Assembly (NCBI GenBank): GCA_963820315.1
Contig: CAWFZK010000008.1
Span: 1-64,000 of the forward strand
Origin: JACVRW01 sp963820315
GTDB taxonomy: Bacteria > Actinomycetota > Thermoleophilia > Solirubrobacterales > Thermoleophilaceae
Length of the DNA: 64,000 bases
Reading direction: 5' to 3'
The stretch's first letter is position 1, and each line of letters begins with the position of its first letter. The position numbers were made by a program, and so were the translations under genes. The notes beneath the pieces were generated by a model. It was given only the letters and a program-made list of their open reading frames with translations. It was not told the origin of the DNA and ran no database searches. This document shows positions 46,796 to 57,382 of this stretch, one piece after another.

Positions 46796-47224
46796 CAGAT
46801 CTTGTCGAGCTTGCTCGCGAAGTCCTTGATCATCGCGTCGAGGACGCTCTGGACGACGCCCTCGCCCATCGAGGCGGCCTTGCCGCTGATCTGAGCGGCT
46901 GTATGGATGTTCCCGCCGCCGTCGGAGAGCGCGAAGACGACGTTGGCATTGGCGTAGCCCTGCCCGCCCGCCTCCCTCGACTTGACCTCCATGACCGCGC
47001 GGTGGGCGCTCGGCATCCTTCTCGACCACCTCGACGGTGCCGGTGAACTTCATCGACATCGCGCCCATCTTCACCACGATCTCCGCCTTGACGGCGTCCG
47101 GGCTCGTCCGCTCGATGACCCTGCCTCCCTCGACGCACGGCACCAGGCGCTCGAGGTCGAGAATCGCGTCCCAGGTCTCCTCGATGGGCTTGCCGCTGGT
47201 GAACGGATGGTCGAGCTCAACCAC
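46795..47224 (-). CDS. coxG: CoxG-like SRPBCC protein, frameshift near 47013
   Basis: VELDHPFTSGKPIEETWDAI and VPCVEGGRVIERTSPDAVKA open a START/SRPBCC fold of the CoxG type. After VEVVEKDAE the homology moves to another frame (AHRAVMEVKSREAGGQGYAN, ending ASMGEGVVQSVLDAMIKDFA), so one base is wrong near 47008-47018. About 142 residues in total. CoxG links CO dehydrogenase to membrane quinone in work on mycobacteria. ATG 47224 is divergent from the YceI gene; a GAGGAGC element precedes the start. Confidence 0.85.
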
Positions 47225-47265
47225 GTCGTTTGCTCCTCCTTGTTCGTGGATCTAGAGTCCGGTGG

Positions 47266-47793
47266 ATGCCGATCGATGCCGGAACGCACAGGTTGGGCCC
47301 CGACAATGCCACCCTGACCGTCGAGACAAAGCGCAAGGGCGCGGCGTCCAAGGCCGGGCACGACCTCGTGATCGAGGTGACCTCCTGGGAAGCCGAGCTC
47401 GACGTGGCGAAGGACCCGGCGATCACCCTCAGGGCAGACGGCGGATCGCTGCGGGTGCGCGAGGGAAGCGGCGGGGTCATGACGCTCGGCGAAGACGAGA
47501 AGGCCGGCATCGAGCAGACGATCGACGAAGAGGTGCTGAAGGGAGCTTCCATCGAGTTCCGCTCGAGCGCCCTCGAGCTGGACCAGGACGGCACGAATGC
47601 GACCGTCCATGGGGAGCTCGAGCTGGCGGGCACGCGCCGCCCGATCTCCTTCGAGCTGAGTAGCGAGGACGGGCGCCTGACCGGGCGGGCCACGCTCAGG
47701 CAGAGCGACTGGGGCATCAAGCCGTACACGGCTCTCTTCGGGACGCTGAAGGTCGCCGACGAGGTCGAGATCGGCATCGACGCCGGGCTCTAG
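47266..47793 (+). CDS. YceI family protein
   Basis: A 175-residue lipocalin-like YceI protein: HRLGPDNATLTVETKRKGAA, KAGHDLVIEVTSWEAELDV and ELELAGTRRPISFELSSEDG, with the late WGIKPYTALFGTLKVADEVE. YceI proteins bind polyisoprenoids; this one has no signal peptide. ATG 47266 begins the conserved part. It is inserted, on the plus strand, between coxG and the rest of the cox locus and shares CTAG with the convergent CoxL-domain gene. Confidence 0.82.
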   Translation: MPIDAGTHRLGPDNATLTVETKRKGAASKAGHDLVIEVTSWEAELDVAKDPAITLRADGGSLRVREGSGGVMTLGEDEKAGIEQTIDEEVLKGASIEFRSSALELDQDGTNATVHGELELAGTRRPISFELSSEDGRLTGRATLRQSDWGIKPYTALFGTLKVADEVEIGIDAGL

Positions 47794-48245
47794 TCCCTAT
47801 AGACGGTCTGAGCATCGAGCCCGCCCTCGACGCCCGGCGGCAGCGCGCCGGTGCCGTGCGCGTACAGGGCGAGGTCGGCGATCGTCTGGAACTCCGGCGA
47901 GTCCCCGCCTGTCGTGAACGCCCCGCCCGACCACGTGAGGCTCTCGGGCTCCGTTCCGAGCGCCACCCCCGCGAGCAGCTGCGCCTTCGCGCGGATCTTG
48001 CCGCTGGCGCTGGCGACCGCGGCCGAGGTACCCGCCGACGGGCTCGTGTTGAAGCCGTGGCCCTCGCCGAAGCGGTTCGTGTCTGCGGGAATGACCTTCA
48101 CGTCGAGCGGCGGGACCCCGAGCTCGTCCGCCACCAGCTCCGCGTAGCTGCCCTCGTTGCCGTCGGCCTCGGTGGTCAGGCTGAGGACCATCTTGCCGGT
48201 CGGGTGCACGCGCAGGAACACCGCTCGGTATGCCTCGTCGGCCAC
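47790..48245 (-). CDS. stand-alone CoxL/xanthine-dehydrogenase large-subunit domain
   Basis: A 151-residue protein matching one internal stretch of the CoxL encoded nearby (about CoxL residues 490-635). LRVHPTGKMVLSLTTEADGN parallels LRVHPSGKAVVSISAQTQGQ, ELVADELGVPPLDVKVIPAD parallels AEELGIPPEDVQVRHGDTD, and both end PxGxEGGLDAQ. The GQG of the cofactor site reads DGN here, and the AYRCSFR loop and catalytic glutamate lie outside it. It begins at its own ATG and stops at a domain edge, so it looks like a real free-standing domain. It follows the CYPGC gene by 3 bases. Confidence 0.75.
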   Translation of the reverse strand: MADEAYRAVFLRVHPTGKMVLSLTTEADGNEGSYAELVADELGVPPLDVKVIPADTNRFGEGHGFNTSPSAGTSAAVASASGKIRAKAQLLAGVALGTEPESLTWSGGAFTTGGDSPEFQTIADLALYAHGTGALPPGVEGGLDAQTVYRD

Positions 48246-48248
48246 GTA

Positions 48249-48449
48249 TCAACCTCCTGAGTCGGGTTCGTCGATCGAGGGACTCGACTCGCGTTCGAGC
48301 CGCTGCCGCTCCTGGTGGGCGGTCAGGGCGTTGTGCTCCTCGAGGTCGCAGAAGCTCGGCTGCGGCCCGCCGAGCGGATGCGGGGGGACCGCCGGGCGCT
48401 CGCAGCCCGGATAGATGCACGTCTTGCCCGCCTCGTCACTCGCCGCCAT
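48249..48449 (-). CDS. small CYPGC putative metal-binding protein of the cox cluster
   Basis: A 66-residue protein with CIYPGCERPAVPPHPLGG and PSFCDLEEHNALTAHQERQR. The three cysteines and one or two histidines look like a zinc or copper site. The same CxxPGC arrangement occurs at the start of some actinobacterial regulators. ATG 48449 was chosen because the upstream extension (to 48557) overlaps coxE and is low-complexity. It overlaps coxE by 14 bases. Confidence 0.65.
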   Translation of the reverse strand: MAASDEAGKTCIYPGCERPAVPPHPLGGPQPSFCDLEEHNALTAHQERQRLERESSPSIDEPDSGG

Positions 48450-49776
48450 CGCTCCCCCAGCCGGGCGTCGTCCTGCCGCGGCTCGGCCCATGGCCGCTCG
48501 GCATCGCCACCGAGCTGCCCTGAAGCGGGCTGGCGCTCGCCCACGGCTCCTCCTCATCGGGCTCGGCGGCGGGCGCCGGAGGCTCGCAGCGCTCAGCCGC
48601 GATCGCCTCCGCGACCTCGCTGAGCGCCTCGAGGCTGTGGCCGCTCACGAGCGCGTCGCAGTACGGCAGCGCGGCCGCCATGCCGCCCGCCTGCGGCGAG
48701 AAGCCGGTCGCCGCCACCCTCGGGTTGACCCACACGATCCGGTGGGCGAGGCGCGAGAGCCGCTCCATCTCACGGGCGACGAGCGCGGGATCGCCCCGCT
48801 CCCAGCCATCCGACAGGATCACGACCACCGCGCCGCGGGCCATGCCGCGCCTCCCGTGGCGGTCGTTGAACGCCTTGAGCGCGTCGCCGATGCGGGTGCC
48901 GCTCGACCAGTCGGGCGCCGTCTCGGCGGCGCGCTGGATCGCGCGCTCGGGGCTGCGCGAGCGCAGCGCCCGGGTCAGCCTCGTCAGGCGGGTGGCGAAC
49001 ACGAACGCCTCGGCGTTCGGCCCGCTGCCGGCGGCGGAGGTCAGGAACTGCAGGTAGGCGCGCGCGTAGGGCTCCATCGAACCGGAGATGTCGCAGAGCA
49101 TCACCATGCGCCGCGGGACGACCCGCCGCCGGCGCCGGGCGAGCCGGATCGGGTCGCCGGCGGTGCGCAGGCTGCCGCGCAGCGTGCGGCGCATGTCCAT
49201 GTGCTCGCCGCGGCGCTGACGCTCGGAGCGGCGGGTGCGCCGCCGCGGCGTCGCTATCTCGAGCCGCGTCATCAGGCTGTACAGGCGCGCCAGCTCCCCC
49301 GGTTCGAGCGCGTCGAAGCGCTTCTCGCGCAGCACCTCCTCATCGCTGGCCGCCATCGGCACGGGCAGCTCGTCGGCGGTCTCGGCGGACGCACCGGGTG
49401 CCGAGCCGCCCGAGGGGGCGCCCGCGGCCCCGGGCTTCCCGGAGTGCTCGGTGGCCGGCCCCTCGTAGGAGTGCTCGGGCGACGGGTCGACGTGATCCGG
49501 GTCCGGCTTGGTCGACCGCCCGCCGTCCCCGAACACCTCGACGAACACGGAGTCGAACGCCCTGACCTGACCCGAGTCGGAGACGAGCGCCGCGCGCGCG
49601 GTCCAGTAGAGACGCCGCCGGGAGATCGGCCTGACCAGCTCCAGCGAGCGCGCGAAGCGCGCCGCGCGCTCGGTCGTCATCGGCAGGCCGGCGTCGTGGA
49701 GACGGCGCGTGAACGCGCCCGCCAGCGCCGGCAGGTCGAGGTGGATCGTCTCCACGCTGAAGGCAGGGCCGCTCAC
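48436..49776 (-). CDS. coxE: CoxE-like von Willebrand factor type A protein
   Basis: A 446-residue protein. The N-terminal region (residues 10-90) reads FSVETIHLDLPALAGAFTRR and FARSLELVRPISRRRLYWTA, followed by a long low-complexity linker. The VWA domain begins RRMVMLCDISGSMEPYARAY, with the DxSxS metal site, and contains VVVILSDGWERGDPALVARE. In Oligotropha, CoxE works with the CoxD ATPase to mature the CuSMoO2 centre of CO dehydrogenase. GTG 49776 overlaps the coxD stop as GTGA. Confidence 0.88.
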   Translation of the reverse strand: MSGPAFSVETIHLDLPALAGAFTRRLHDAGLPMTTERAARFARSLELVRPISRRRLYWTARAALVSDSGQVRAFDSVFVEVFGDGGRSTKPDPDHVDPSPEHSYEGPATEHSGKPGAAGAPSGGSAPGASAETADELPVPMAASDEEVLREKRFDALEPGELARLYSLMTRLEIATPRRRTRRSERQRRGEHMDMRRTLRGSLRTAGDPIRLARRRRRVVPRRMVMLCDISGSMEPYARAYLQFLTSAAGSGPNAEAFVFATRLTRLTRALRSRSPERAIQRAAETAPDWSSGTRIGDALKAFNDRHGRRGMARGAVVVILSDGWERGDPALVAREMERLSRLAHRIVWVNPRVAATGFSPQAGGMAAALPYCDALVSGHSLEALSEVAEAIAAERCEPPAPAAEPDEEEPWASASPLQGSSVAMPSGHGPSRGRTTPGWGSDGGE

Positions 49777-50684
49777 ACCAGCTGCTCCAGCCCGGCCGCC
49801 CTGACGACCTCCTGGTCCTCGTCGTACTTGAGCACCGAGCCGAGCGTGCGCTCGACCGCTTCGGCGTCGAGCGCCTCGACGCCGAGCAGCTCCAGCGCCG
49901 ATAGCCAGTCGATCGCCTCGGCCACGCCGGGCGGCTTCTGCACGTCGCTGTCGCGCATCCGCGCCACCGCGGCCGCCACCTGGACCGCCAGCGTCGCGGA
50001 CGCGCCCTTGACCCGGCGGCGCACGATCTCGACCTCGCGCTCGGGGCTCGGGTAGTCGATCCAGTGGTAGAGACAGCGGCGCTTGACGGCGTCGTGGAGG
50101 TCGCGCGTGCGGTTCGAGGTCAGCACGATCGCCGGCGGATGCGTGGCGCGGATCGTGCCGAGCTCGGGGATCGTGACCGCGGCCTCCGCCAGCAGCTCGA
50201 GCAAGAAGGCCTCGAAGTCGTCGTCGGCACGGTCGATCTCGTCGATGAGCAGCACCGCCGGCCGCGGACCCGGGTGCTCCAGCGCGCGCAGCAGCGGGCG
50301 GCGGATCAGGTAGTCGGGCCCGAACAGGTCCTCCTCGCTCAGCTTCTCGCCGCTCGCTTCCGCGAGCCGGATGCTCAACAGCTGGCGGGGGTAGTTCCAC
50401 TCGTACAGCGCCTCGGCGGCGTCGATGCCGTCGTAGCACTGAAGGCGGATCAGCGGCGTGTCGAGGACCGCGGCAAGCGCCTTCGCCGCCTCGGTCTTGC
50501 CGACGCCGGCCTCGCCCTCGAGCAGCAGTGGCTGCGGGAGCCGAAGGCTGAGGTACATCGACGTGGCGAGCCCCTCGTCGACGAGGTAGTCGACGCCGCC
50601 AAGGCGCTGAGCGAGTGTCTCGACGTCGGGTACGAGGTGGCGGATCTCGCCCGCCGCGTCACCCGTCGCTTCGCGCGGGCTCAC
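49773..50684 (-). CDS. coxD: CoxD-like MoxR family AAA+ ATPase
   Basis: A 303-residue AAA+ protein. LLLEGEAGVGKTEAAKALAA is Walker A, PAVLLIDEIDRADDDFEAFL Walker B and PPAIVLTSNRTRDLHDAVKR sensor 1 with its arginine. MoxR ATPases act as chaperones; CoxD is needed for sulfuration and metal insertion in CO dehydrogenase. ATG 50684 overlaps the upstream XdhC/CoxF gene by 26 bases, and its stop overlaps coxE. Confidence 0.92.
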   Translation of the reverse strand: MSPREATGDAAGEIRHLVPDVETLAQRLGGVDYLVDEGLATSMYLSLRLPQPLLLEGEAGVGKTEAAKALAAVLDTPLIRLQCYDGIDAAEALYEWNYPRQLLSIRLAEASGEKLSEEDLFGPDYLIRRPLLRALEHPGPRPAVLLIDEIDRADDDFEAFLLELLAEAAVTIPELGTIRATHPPAIVLTSNRTRDLHDAVKRRCLYHWIDYPSPEREVEIVRRRVKGASATLAVQVAAAVARMRDSDVQKPPGVAEAIDWLSALELLGVEALDAEAVERTLGSVLKYDEDQEVVRAAGLEQLV

Positions 50685-51566
50685 GCCGCTCCTCGAACTT
50701 TCGCCTGCATCCCTCGCAGCAGAAGTAGACGATCTCGCCGCCGTGCTCGCTCGAGGGCGTCTCGGCGGTCACCGCGATCGTCATGCCGCAGACCGGGTCG
50801 ACCGCGGAGGCCGGCGCGCGGGCCTCCGCGCTGCGGCGCACGGCGATGATCCGCGCGAGGATCGAGAGCGCGATCTCGGGGGCCGTGCGCGCCCCGATGT
50901 CGATCCCGGCCGGCGTCTCGACCGCCGCCAGGAGATCGTCGGCGACGCCCTCGGCGCGGAGCTCATCGAGCACCGCCGTGCCGCGCTTTCCGCTCGCCAC
51001 GAGCCCGACGTAGGGCAGGCCGGCCTCGAGGCCCGCCTGCAGGACCGCAACCTCGTCCTGCCCGTGGGCGGCAACCACGAGCGCCAGATCCGCCGGCGCG
51101 GGCGTGAGCACCCCATCCGCGATGTCCTGGGCCGCGACTATCTCGAACCCGAGCTCGGGCCCGAGGGTCCTGAGCGCCGCGGCGACCGGGGAGTTGCCGG
51201 CCACGAGCACGCGCGGTGCCGGCAGCACCGGCTCGAGGAAGATCTCCATCGCTCCTCCGGACAGACAGGGGTTCTTGACCGTGACCGCGCCCTCCTCGCG
51301 CGAGAGCTCCTGCTCGTCGCCCTCACCGGGAACGATCCGAAGCAGCAGCGGCTCGCCGCTCTCGATCGCGGTCAGCGAGTAGAGGCGGACGCTGTGCTGC
51401 GCGCAGACGCCGCCGATGAAGCCCTCGATCGTGCCGTCGGCATGCACGAGGCCGGCGCTGGCGGGCGAGACGCTCGCCGGCCGCTGCACGCGCACCACCG
51501 TCGCGATCACGAACGGCGACCGCCTTGCCGCGAGCTCCTGCGCCCGCTCGCGGAGCTCGCCGCTGA

Positions 51567-51570
<4 letters not shown>
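50659..51570 (-). CDS. coxF: XdhC/CoxF-family maturation protein with C-terminal YHS domain
   Basis: A 303-residue protein. The XdhC N-terminal segment (SPFVIATVVRVQRPASVSPA, GGVCAQHSVRLY) and Rossmann-like C-terminal segment (PRVLVAGNSPVAAALRTLGP, GLPYVGLVASGKRGTAVLDE) are complete. After residue 250 a YHS metal-binding domain is fused: DPVCGMTIAVTAETPSSEHG and VYFCCEGCRRKFEER. XdhC proteins insert the matured cofactor; CoxF in Oligotropha takes part in copper loading. The YHS tail could therefore hold copper. GTG 51570 overlaps the coxL stop as GTGA. Confidence 0.88.
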
Positions 51571-53951
<2,381 letters not shown>

Positions 53952-53953
53952 CC

Positions 53954-54430
53954 TCACGCCTCCTGTTTCATCTGAGCTTCGTGCTCGGCCGCCCACTGAA
54001 CGGCCGCGACGATGTTCTTGTACCCCGTACAGCGGCAGATCGCCCCCGAGATCGCGGTGCGGATCTCGGCCTCGGTCGGGTTCGGGTTCTCGTCGAGCAG
54101 CGCTCGGCTCGTCATCAGCATCCCCGGCGTGCAGAACCCGCACTGCAGCGCATGCTTCTCGTGAAATCCCTGCTGCACCGGGTCCATCGCGCCGTCGGCA
54201 TCGAGCGATTCGACGGTGGAGATCTCGTGGCCCTCGCACATGGCGGCGAGCGTCGTGCACGACTTGACCGGCCGCCCGTCCATCAGCACCACGCAGGCGC
54301 CGCAGTTGGACGTGTCGCAGCCCCAGTGTGTGCCGGTCAGCCCGGCGTCACGGATGAAGTGGACGAGCAGCTGGCGCGGCTCGACGTCCCGGGAGACCGG
54401 CTCGCCGTTGATCGTGATCGTCACCTGCAT
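53954..54430 (-). CDS. coxS: carbon monoxide dehydrogenase small [2Fe-2S] subunit
   Basis: A 158-residue iron-sulfur protein. The ferredoxin-like domain has GCDTSNCGACVVLMDGRPVK with a later cysteine in SCTTLAAMCEG. The helical domain has QCGFCTPGMLMTSRALLDEN and ISGAICRCTGYKNIVAAVQW. Together these hold two [2Fe-2S] clusters that carry electrons from the Mo centre to FAD. ATG 54430; the stop is 2 bases before coxL. Confidence 0.95.
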   Translation of the reverse strand: MQVTITINGEPVSRDVEPRQLLVHFIRDAGLTGTHWGCDTSNCGACVVLMDGRPVKSCTTLAAMCEGHEISTVESLDADGAMDPVQQGFHEKHALQCGFCTPGMLMTSRALLDENPNPTEAEIRTAISGAICRCTGYKNIVAAVQWAAEHEAQMKQEA

Positions 54431-54432
54431 GG

Positions 54433-55308
54433 TCAGGCCTCCACGTTCTGCGCGCGGGCCGCGGCTCTCCGCAGGGCGCGTTTGGTGAGCACACCGGCGA
54501 GGTGGCGCTTGTAGTCGACCGGGCCGCGGCCGTCCGCAACGGGGGAGCAGTCCTCGGAGCCGATCGCGCCCGCCTGCTCGAAGAGCTCGTCCGTCGGCGA
54601 TTGGCCGCGCAGCAGCTCCTCGGCACGGCTGAGGTGGACGGTCGTCGGACCCACCGCGCTCAGCGCCAGGCCGGCGCCGGCAATCACGTCCCCGTCCATC
54701 CAGACCGAGGCGGACGCCGCCGCGATCGCCCAGTCGCCCGCCCGCCGCTCGACCTTCTCGTGAGCGCTGCCGGCGTTCGGGCGCACCGGCAGCCGCACCT
54801 CGGTCAGGAGCTCGCCGTCGCCGACCGCGGTCATGAACGGGCCGATGTGGAACTCATCCATGCCGACGACGCGCTCTCCGCCCGGGCCGCGGATCACAAC
54901 CGTTGCGCCCAGCGCCGAGCAGACCGCGGACAGGTCCTCGGCCGCATCGGCCTGGCAGAGGGAGCCGCCGATGGTGCCGCGATTGCGGACGACCGGGTCC
55001 GCGATCACCCGCTCGGCATCGCGAAAGACGGGGAAACGCTCGGCCAGCAGCTCGGACCGCTCGAGCTCGAAGTGCCGCGCGAGCGCGCCGATCCGCACCT
55101 CGTCGCCCACCTCGCGAATGTAGGCGAGCTCGTGCAGGTCGTTGATGTCGATCAGGTGCTCTGGGTTCGCGAGGCGCAGCTTCATCATCGGCAGCAGGCT
55201 GTGACCGCCGGCGATGACGCGCGCCTCGGGCCCGAGCCGCTGCAGCGAGGCGATCGCGCCCTCCACGCTGGTGGCACGCTCGTACTCGAATGCGGCGGGA
55301 GTCTGCAA
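54433..55308 (-). CDS. coxM: carbon monoxide dehydrogenase medium (FAD) subunit
   Basis: A 291-residue subunit of the CO dehydrogenase medium-chain flavoprotein family: RVIAGGHSLLPMMKLRLANP and VRNRGTIGGSLCQADAAEDL are the two FAD pyrophosphate-binding loops. TTG 55308 is preceded by AGGAGAG at six bases, a strong ribosome binding site, and homology begins there. It follows the fifth membrane-protein gene by 15 bases, which ties the membrane module to the cox operon. Confidence 0.94.
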   Translation of the reverse strand: MQTPAAFEYERATSVEGAIASLQRLGPEARVIAGGHSLLPMMKLRLANPEHLIDINDLHELAYIREVGDEVRIGALARHFELERSELLAERFPVFRDAERVIADPVVRNRGTIGGSLCQADAAEDLSAVCSALGATVVIRGPGGERVVGMDEFHIGPFMTAVGDGELLTEVRLPVRPNAGSAHEKVERRAGDWAIAAASASVWMDGDVIAGAGLALSAVGPTTVHLSRAEELLRGQSPTDELFEQAGAIGSEDCSPVADGRGPVDYKRHLAGVLTKRALRRAAARAQNVEA

Positions 55309-55323
55309 GAGGTCTCTCCTGTG

Positions 55324-56238
55324 TTACGTGTTGGAGGGGTCTTCCGGATCGGCCGAATCGACGTCGACCTGACGGGGCGCGGCCGCGGCATCCTTGAGGT
55401 CGGGCTCTACGCCCTCCGGAGGCTCGGCGCCTCCATCGGAGGTCGCGTCCGCCTCGTCCCCGCCGCCAGGGTCGATGCCGCGCTCCGTTGCCGGCTCGTC
55501 GGATCCGGTCGTCTCCCCGAGGACGGAGCTGCCGAGCTCCCGGTCCTCAGCGAGCATCTCGCGCGGCGCGTCAGAGCCTCCGAGCTCGGCGGGCACGACG
55601 CCCTCCGCGGCTGTCTCCGCCCACGGGCCCTTCTCCCGCGCCTCGGCGTCGTCCGGTGTCGTCCCGCCGCGCTGCTCGCTCGGCGGGTATTGCACCGGCG
55701 CGCCCGTGCCGATGACCGGCGACCTCGGCAGCCTCTCCGGGCGGCTCTGGCGGACCTCGGGGTAGAGGGCGCGCGCCTCGAGGCTGCCGCCCTCGACGTT
55801 CCGCAGCACCGGCCCGCTCGGGCTGGCGACGGCGATCGGGGCCTCGCGGCCGAGCCGCGCGAGCGTCAGCGTGCCCTTCGTGTAGACCTCCGAGATCCGC
55901 GGCGCCTCGATCGTCTTGCTGTCCGGGAAGTTCCGCAGTCCCGCCGCGGCGGCGCCCGGATATAGCCCGTCCACCAGCCCGACGGCGTCGACCAGCCCCG
56001 CCTTCTTCACCAGCAGGCCCTCGAGGAGGTCGACCCCCGCGTCCAGGTTCCCGTTGATGTCGGAGACGATCCCGTTGACCGGCGCGCTCTTCTCGACGAT
56101 CTCTCCGACGCCTGCGATCGCCTCGTCGAGGCCCGCGGTGATCTGCCTGAGCGCGACGATCGTCGAGACCAGGTAGTAGACGAGCGCCAGCACGATCAGC
56201 ACGACCGCGACGATCAGGACCACGCCTGCCGCGGGCAT
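55324..56238 (-). CDS. single-pass membrane protein with long acidic C-terminal region (membrane module gene 5)
   Basis: A 304-residue protein. One N-terminal transmembrane helix (AGVVLIVAVVLIVLALVYYL, residues 4-23) is followed by a coiled segment ALRQITAGLDEAIAGVGEIV and a folded part with KKAGLVDAVGLVDGLYPGAA and RNFPDSKTIEAPRISEVYTK. The last 130 residues are acidic, rich in proline, glycine and glutamate, and probably disordered. No family is recognised. It starts 2 bases after gene 4 and ends 15 bases before coxM. Confidence 0.75.
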   Translation of the reverse strand: MPAAGVVLIVAVVLIVLALVYYLVSTIVALRQITAGLDEAIAGVGEIVEKSAPVNGIVSDINGNLDAGVDLLEGLLVKKAGLVDAVGLVDGLYPGAAAAGLRNFPDSKTIEAPRISEVYTKGTLTLARLGREAPIAVASPSGPVLRNVEGGSLEARALYPEVRQSRPERLPRSPVIGTGAPVQYPPSEQRGGTTPDDAEAREKGPWAETAAEGVVPAELGGSDAPREMLAEDRELGSSVLGETTGSDEPATERGIDPGGGDEADATSDGGAEPPEGVEPDLKDAAAAPRQVDVDSADPEDPSNT

Positions 56239-56240
56239 CG

Positions 56241-56507
56241 CTAGCGCTCCTCGGCGTCGTCGACGATCACGTCGAGCGAGCCCCCGTAGTTCGCGACCAC
56301 CTCGACGGTCTGGCGCACCTGGTCCTGCGTCGTCAGGAGCAGCGGCGCCGCGTCGAGATCCTTGGACCCCGCGTTCGCTGCGGCGGCGATCCGGGTGATG
56401 CTCGGCACGATGCTGCGCGCGGCCTTGAGGACCCCGTTCAGCAGATAGACGACAACCGGCGCGATCACGAGCAGCAGGACGGCGTTGCCGATCCACCAGA
56501 GCGTCAT
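56241..56507 (-). CDS. small single-pass membrane protein (membrane module gene 4)
   Basis: An 88-residue protein: TLWWIGNAVLLLVIAPVVVY is the N-terminal transmembrane helix, followed by SIVPSITRIAAAANAGSKDL and a short tail. The layout (N-terminal helix, cytoplasmic amphipathic helix) matches its neighbours. ATG 56507 overlaps gene 3 by 4 bases. Function unknown. Confidence 0.75.
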   Translation of the reverse strand: MTLWWIGNAVLLLVIAPVVVYLLNGVLKAARSIVPSITRIAAAANAGSKDLDAAPLLLTTQDQVRQTVEVVANYGGSLDVIVDDAEER

Positions 56508-56782
56508 CGCGGCCTCCTCTCGGCCACGACCGCGGCCTTGGAGGCGATGCCCGGCATCGCGCCGAGGATGACGTCGAACTGGGCGTTGATCGCCTTGACC
56601 GCGGGCTCGAGCGGGCGCAGGTGCTCGGACTCGACGGTCTCGAGCGCGTCCGCCAGCGTCGCCAGCCCGCGCGAGGCGGACTCGAGCCGGGTGCGAATCC
56701 GGATCAGCGCCGCGGCGAGCACGGCGACCACGACCACGGCGAGCAGCACGCTGAGGAGCACGAGCACGTCGGTGTCGCTCAT
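56504..56782 (-). CDS. small single-pass membrane protein (membrane module gene 3)
   Basis: A 92-residue protein: an N-terminal transmembrane helix (VLVLLSVLLAVVVVAVLAAA) followed by a coiled-coil-like segment IRTRLESASRGLATLADALE and AINAQFDVILGAMPGIASKA. ATG 56782 overlaps gene 2 by 4 bases. The heptad-like spacing suggests it oligomerises with its neighbours. Function unknown. Confidence 0.75.
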   Translation of the reverse strand: MSDTDVLVLLSVLLAVVVVAVLAAALIRIRTRLESASRGLATLADALETVESEHLRPLEPAVKAINAQFDVILGAMPGIASKAAVVAERRPR

Positions 56783-57063
56783 TCCGTGTACCCGTCGGTC
56801 AGCGCGTTCATGTAGCGGTCCTGCACCACCGCTTCCTCCACGATCTGTCCCAGCACCGGCGCCGTGGCCTGGAGCTGGGGAATGTTTGCCGTGTTGCCGG
56901 CGACCTTGCCCGCCACGTCGAGGAGGCCGCTCACGGATCTGTCGATGTCGTCGACCGCCCTGACGAGCACGAGCAGGAGGGCGGCGACGACGAGAGCCGC
57001 CACGAGGCCGATCCCGAGCGAGACGGCCCAGAGGGTGTTGTTCGACACCGCGACGAGCGTCAT
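56779..57063 (-). CDS. small single-pass membrane protein (membrane module gene 2)
   Basis: A 94-residue protein: a transmembrane helix (LWAVSLGIGLVAALVVAALL) then VRAVDDIDRSVSGLLDVAGK and AGNTANIPQLQATAPVLGQI, again helical. ATG 57063 overlaps gene 1 by 4 bases. The DIDRSVSGLLD region resembles the membrane-proximal helices of DUF948-like and MCP-like proteins in general character, not in specific residues. Function unknown. Confidence 0.75.
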   Translation of the reverse strand: MTLVAVSNNTLWAVSLGIGLVAALVVAALLLVLVRAVDDIDRSVSGLLDVAGKVAGNTANIPQLQATAPVLGQIVEEAVVQDRYMNALTDGYTE

Positions 57064-57323
57064 TTGCCGACCGCCACCTTTCGCAGCGCGCGCGCCGAGT
57101 GCAGGATCCTGACCCCTGAGTCGTTGATCCTCCCCACGCCGTCGAGTCCGTCGGTCTGCTCGCGCACGACCTCGACGCCCTGCACGGCGGTCCGAGCCTG
57201 GCCGGCGATCCTTCGCGCCAGGGAGACAATCACGATCACGATGACCGCCGCCACGGCGATCACGACGATGCCGAGCACCAGCCCCAACCACCAGCCCGTG
57301 GATGCCGCGATCATGTCGGGCAC
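57060..57323 (-). CDS. small single-pass membrane protein, first gene of the cox operon (membrane module gene 1)
   Basis: An 87-residue protein: one long transmembrane helix (WWLGLVLGIVVIAVAAVIVI), then a basic-acidic helical segment RRIAGQARTAVQGVEVVREQ and IRDSG-like GRINDSGVRILHSARALRKV. GTG 57323 has GGGGGAGGTGTGAG upstream; ATG 57314 is a second possibility. It is 53 bases from the predicted transcript start of the operon. Function unknown. Confidence 0.75.
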   Translation of the reverse strand: MPDMIAASTGWWLGLVLGIVVIAVAAVIVIVIVSLARRIAGQARTAVQGVEVVREQTDGLDGVGRINDSGVRILHSARALRKVAVGK

Positions 57324-57382
57324 CTCACACCTCCCCCTCGATACATGAAGCTGCCTTCCTCCCGAAACTGCGAACTGCCCCG

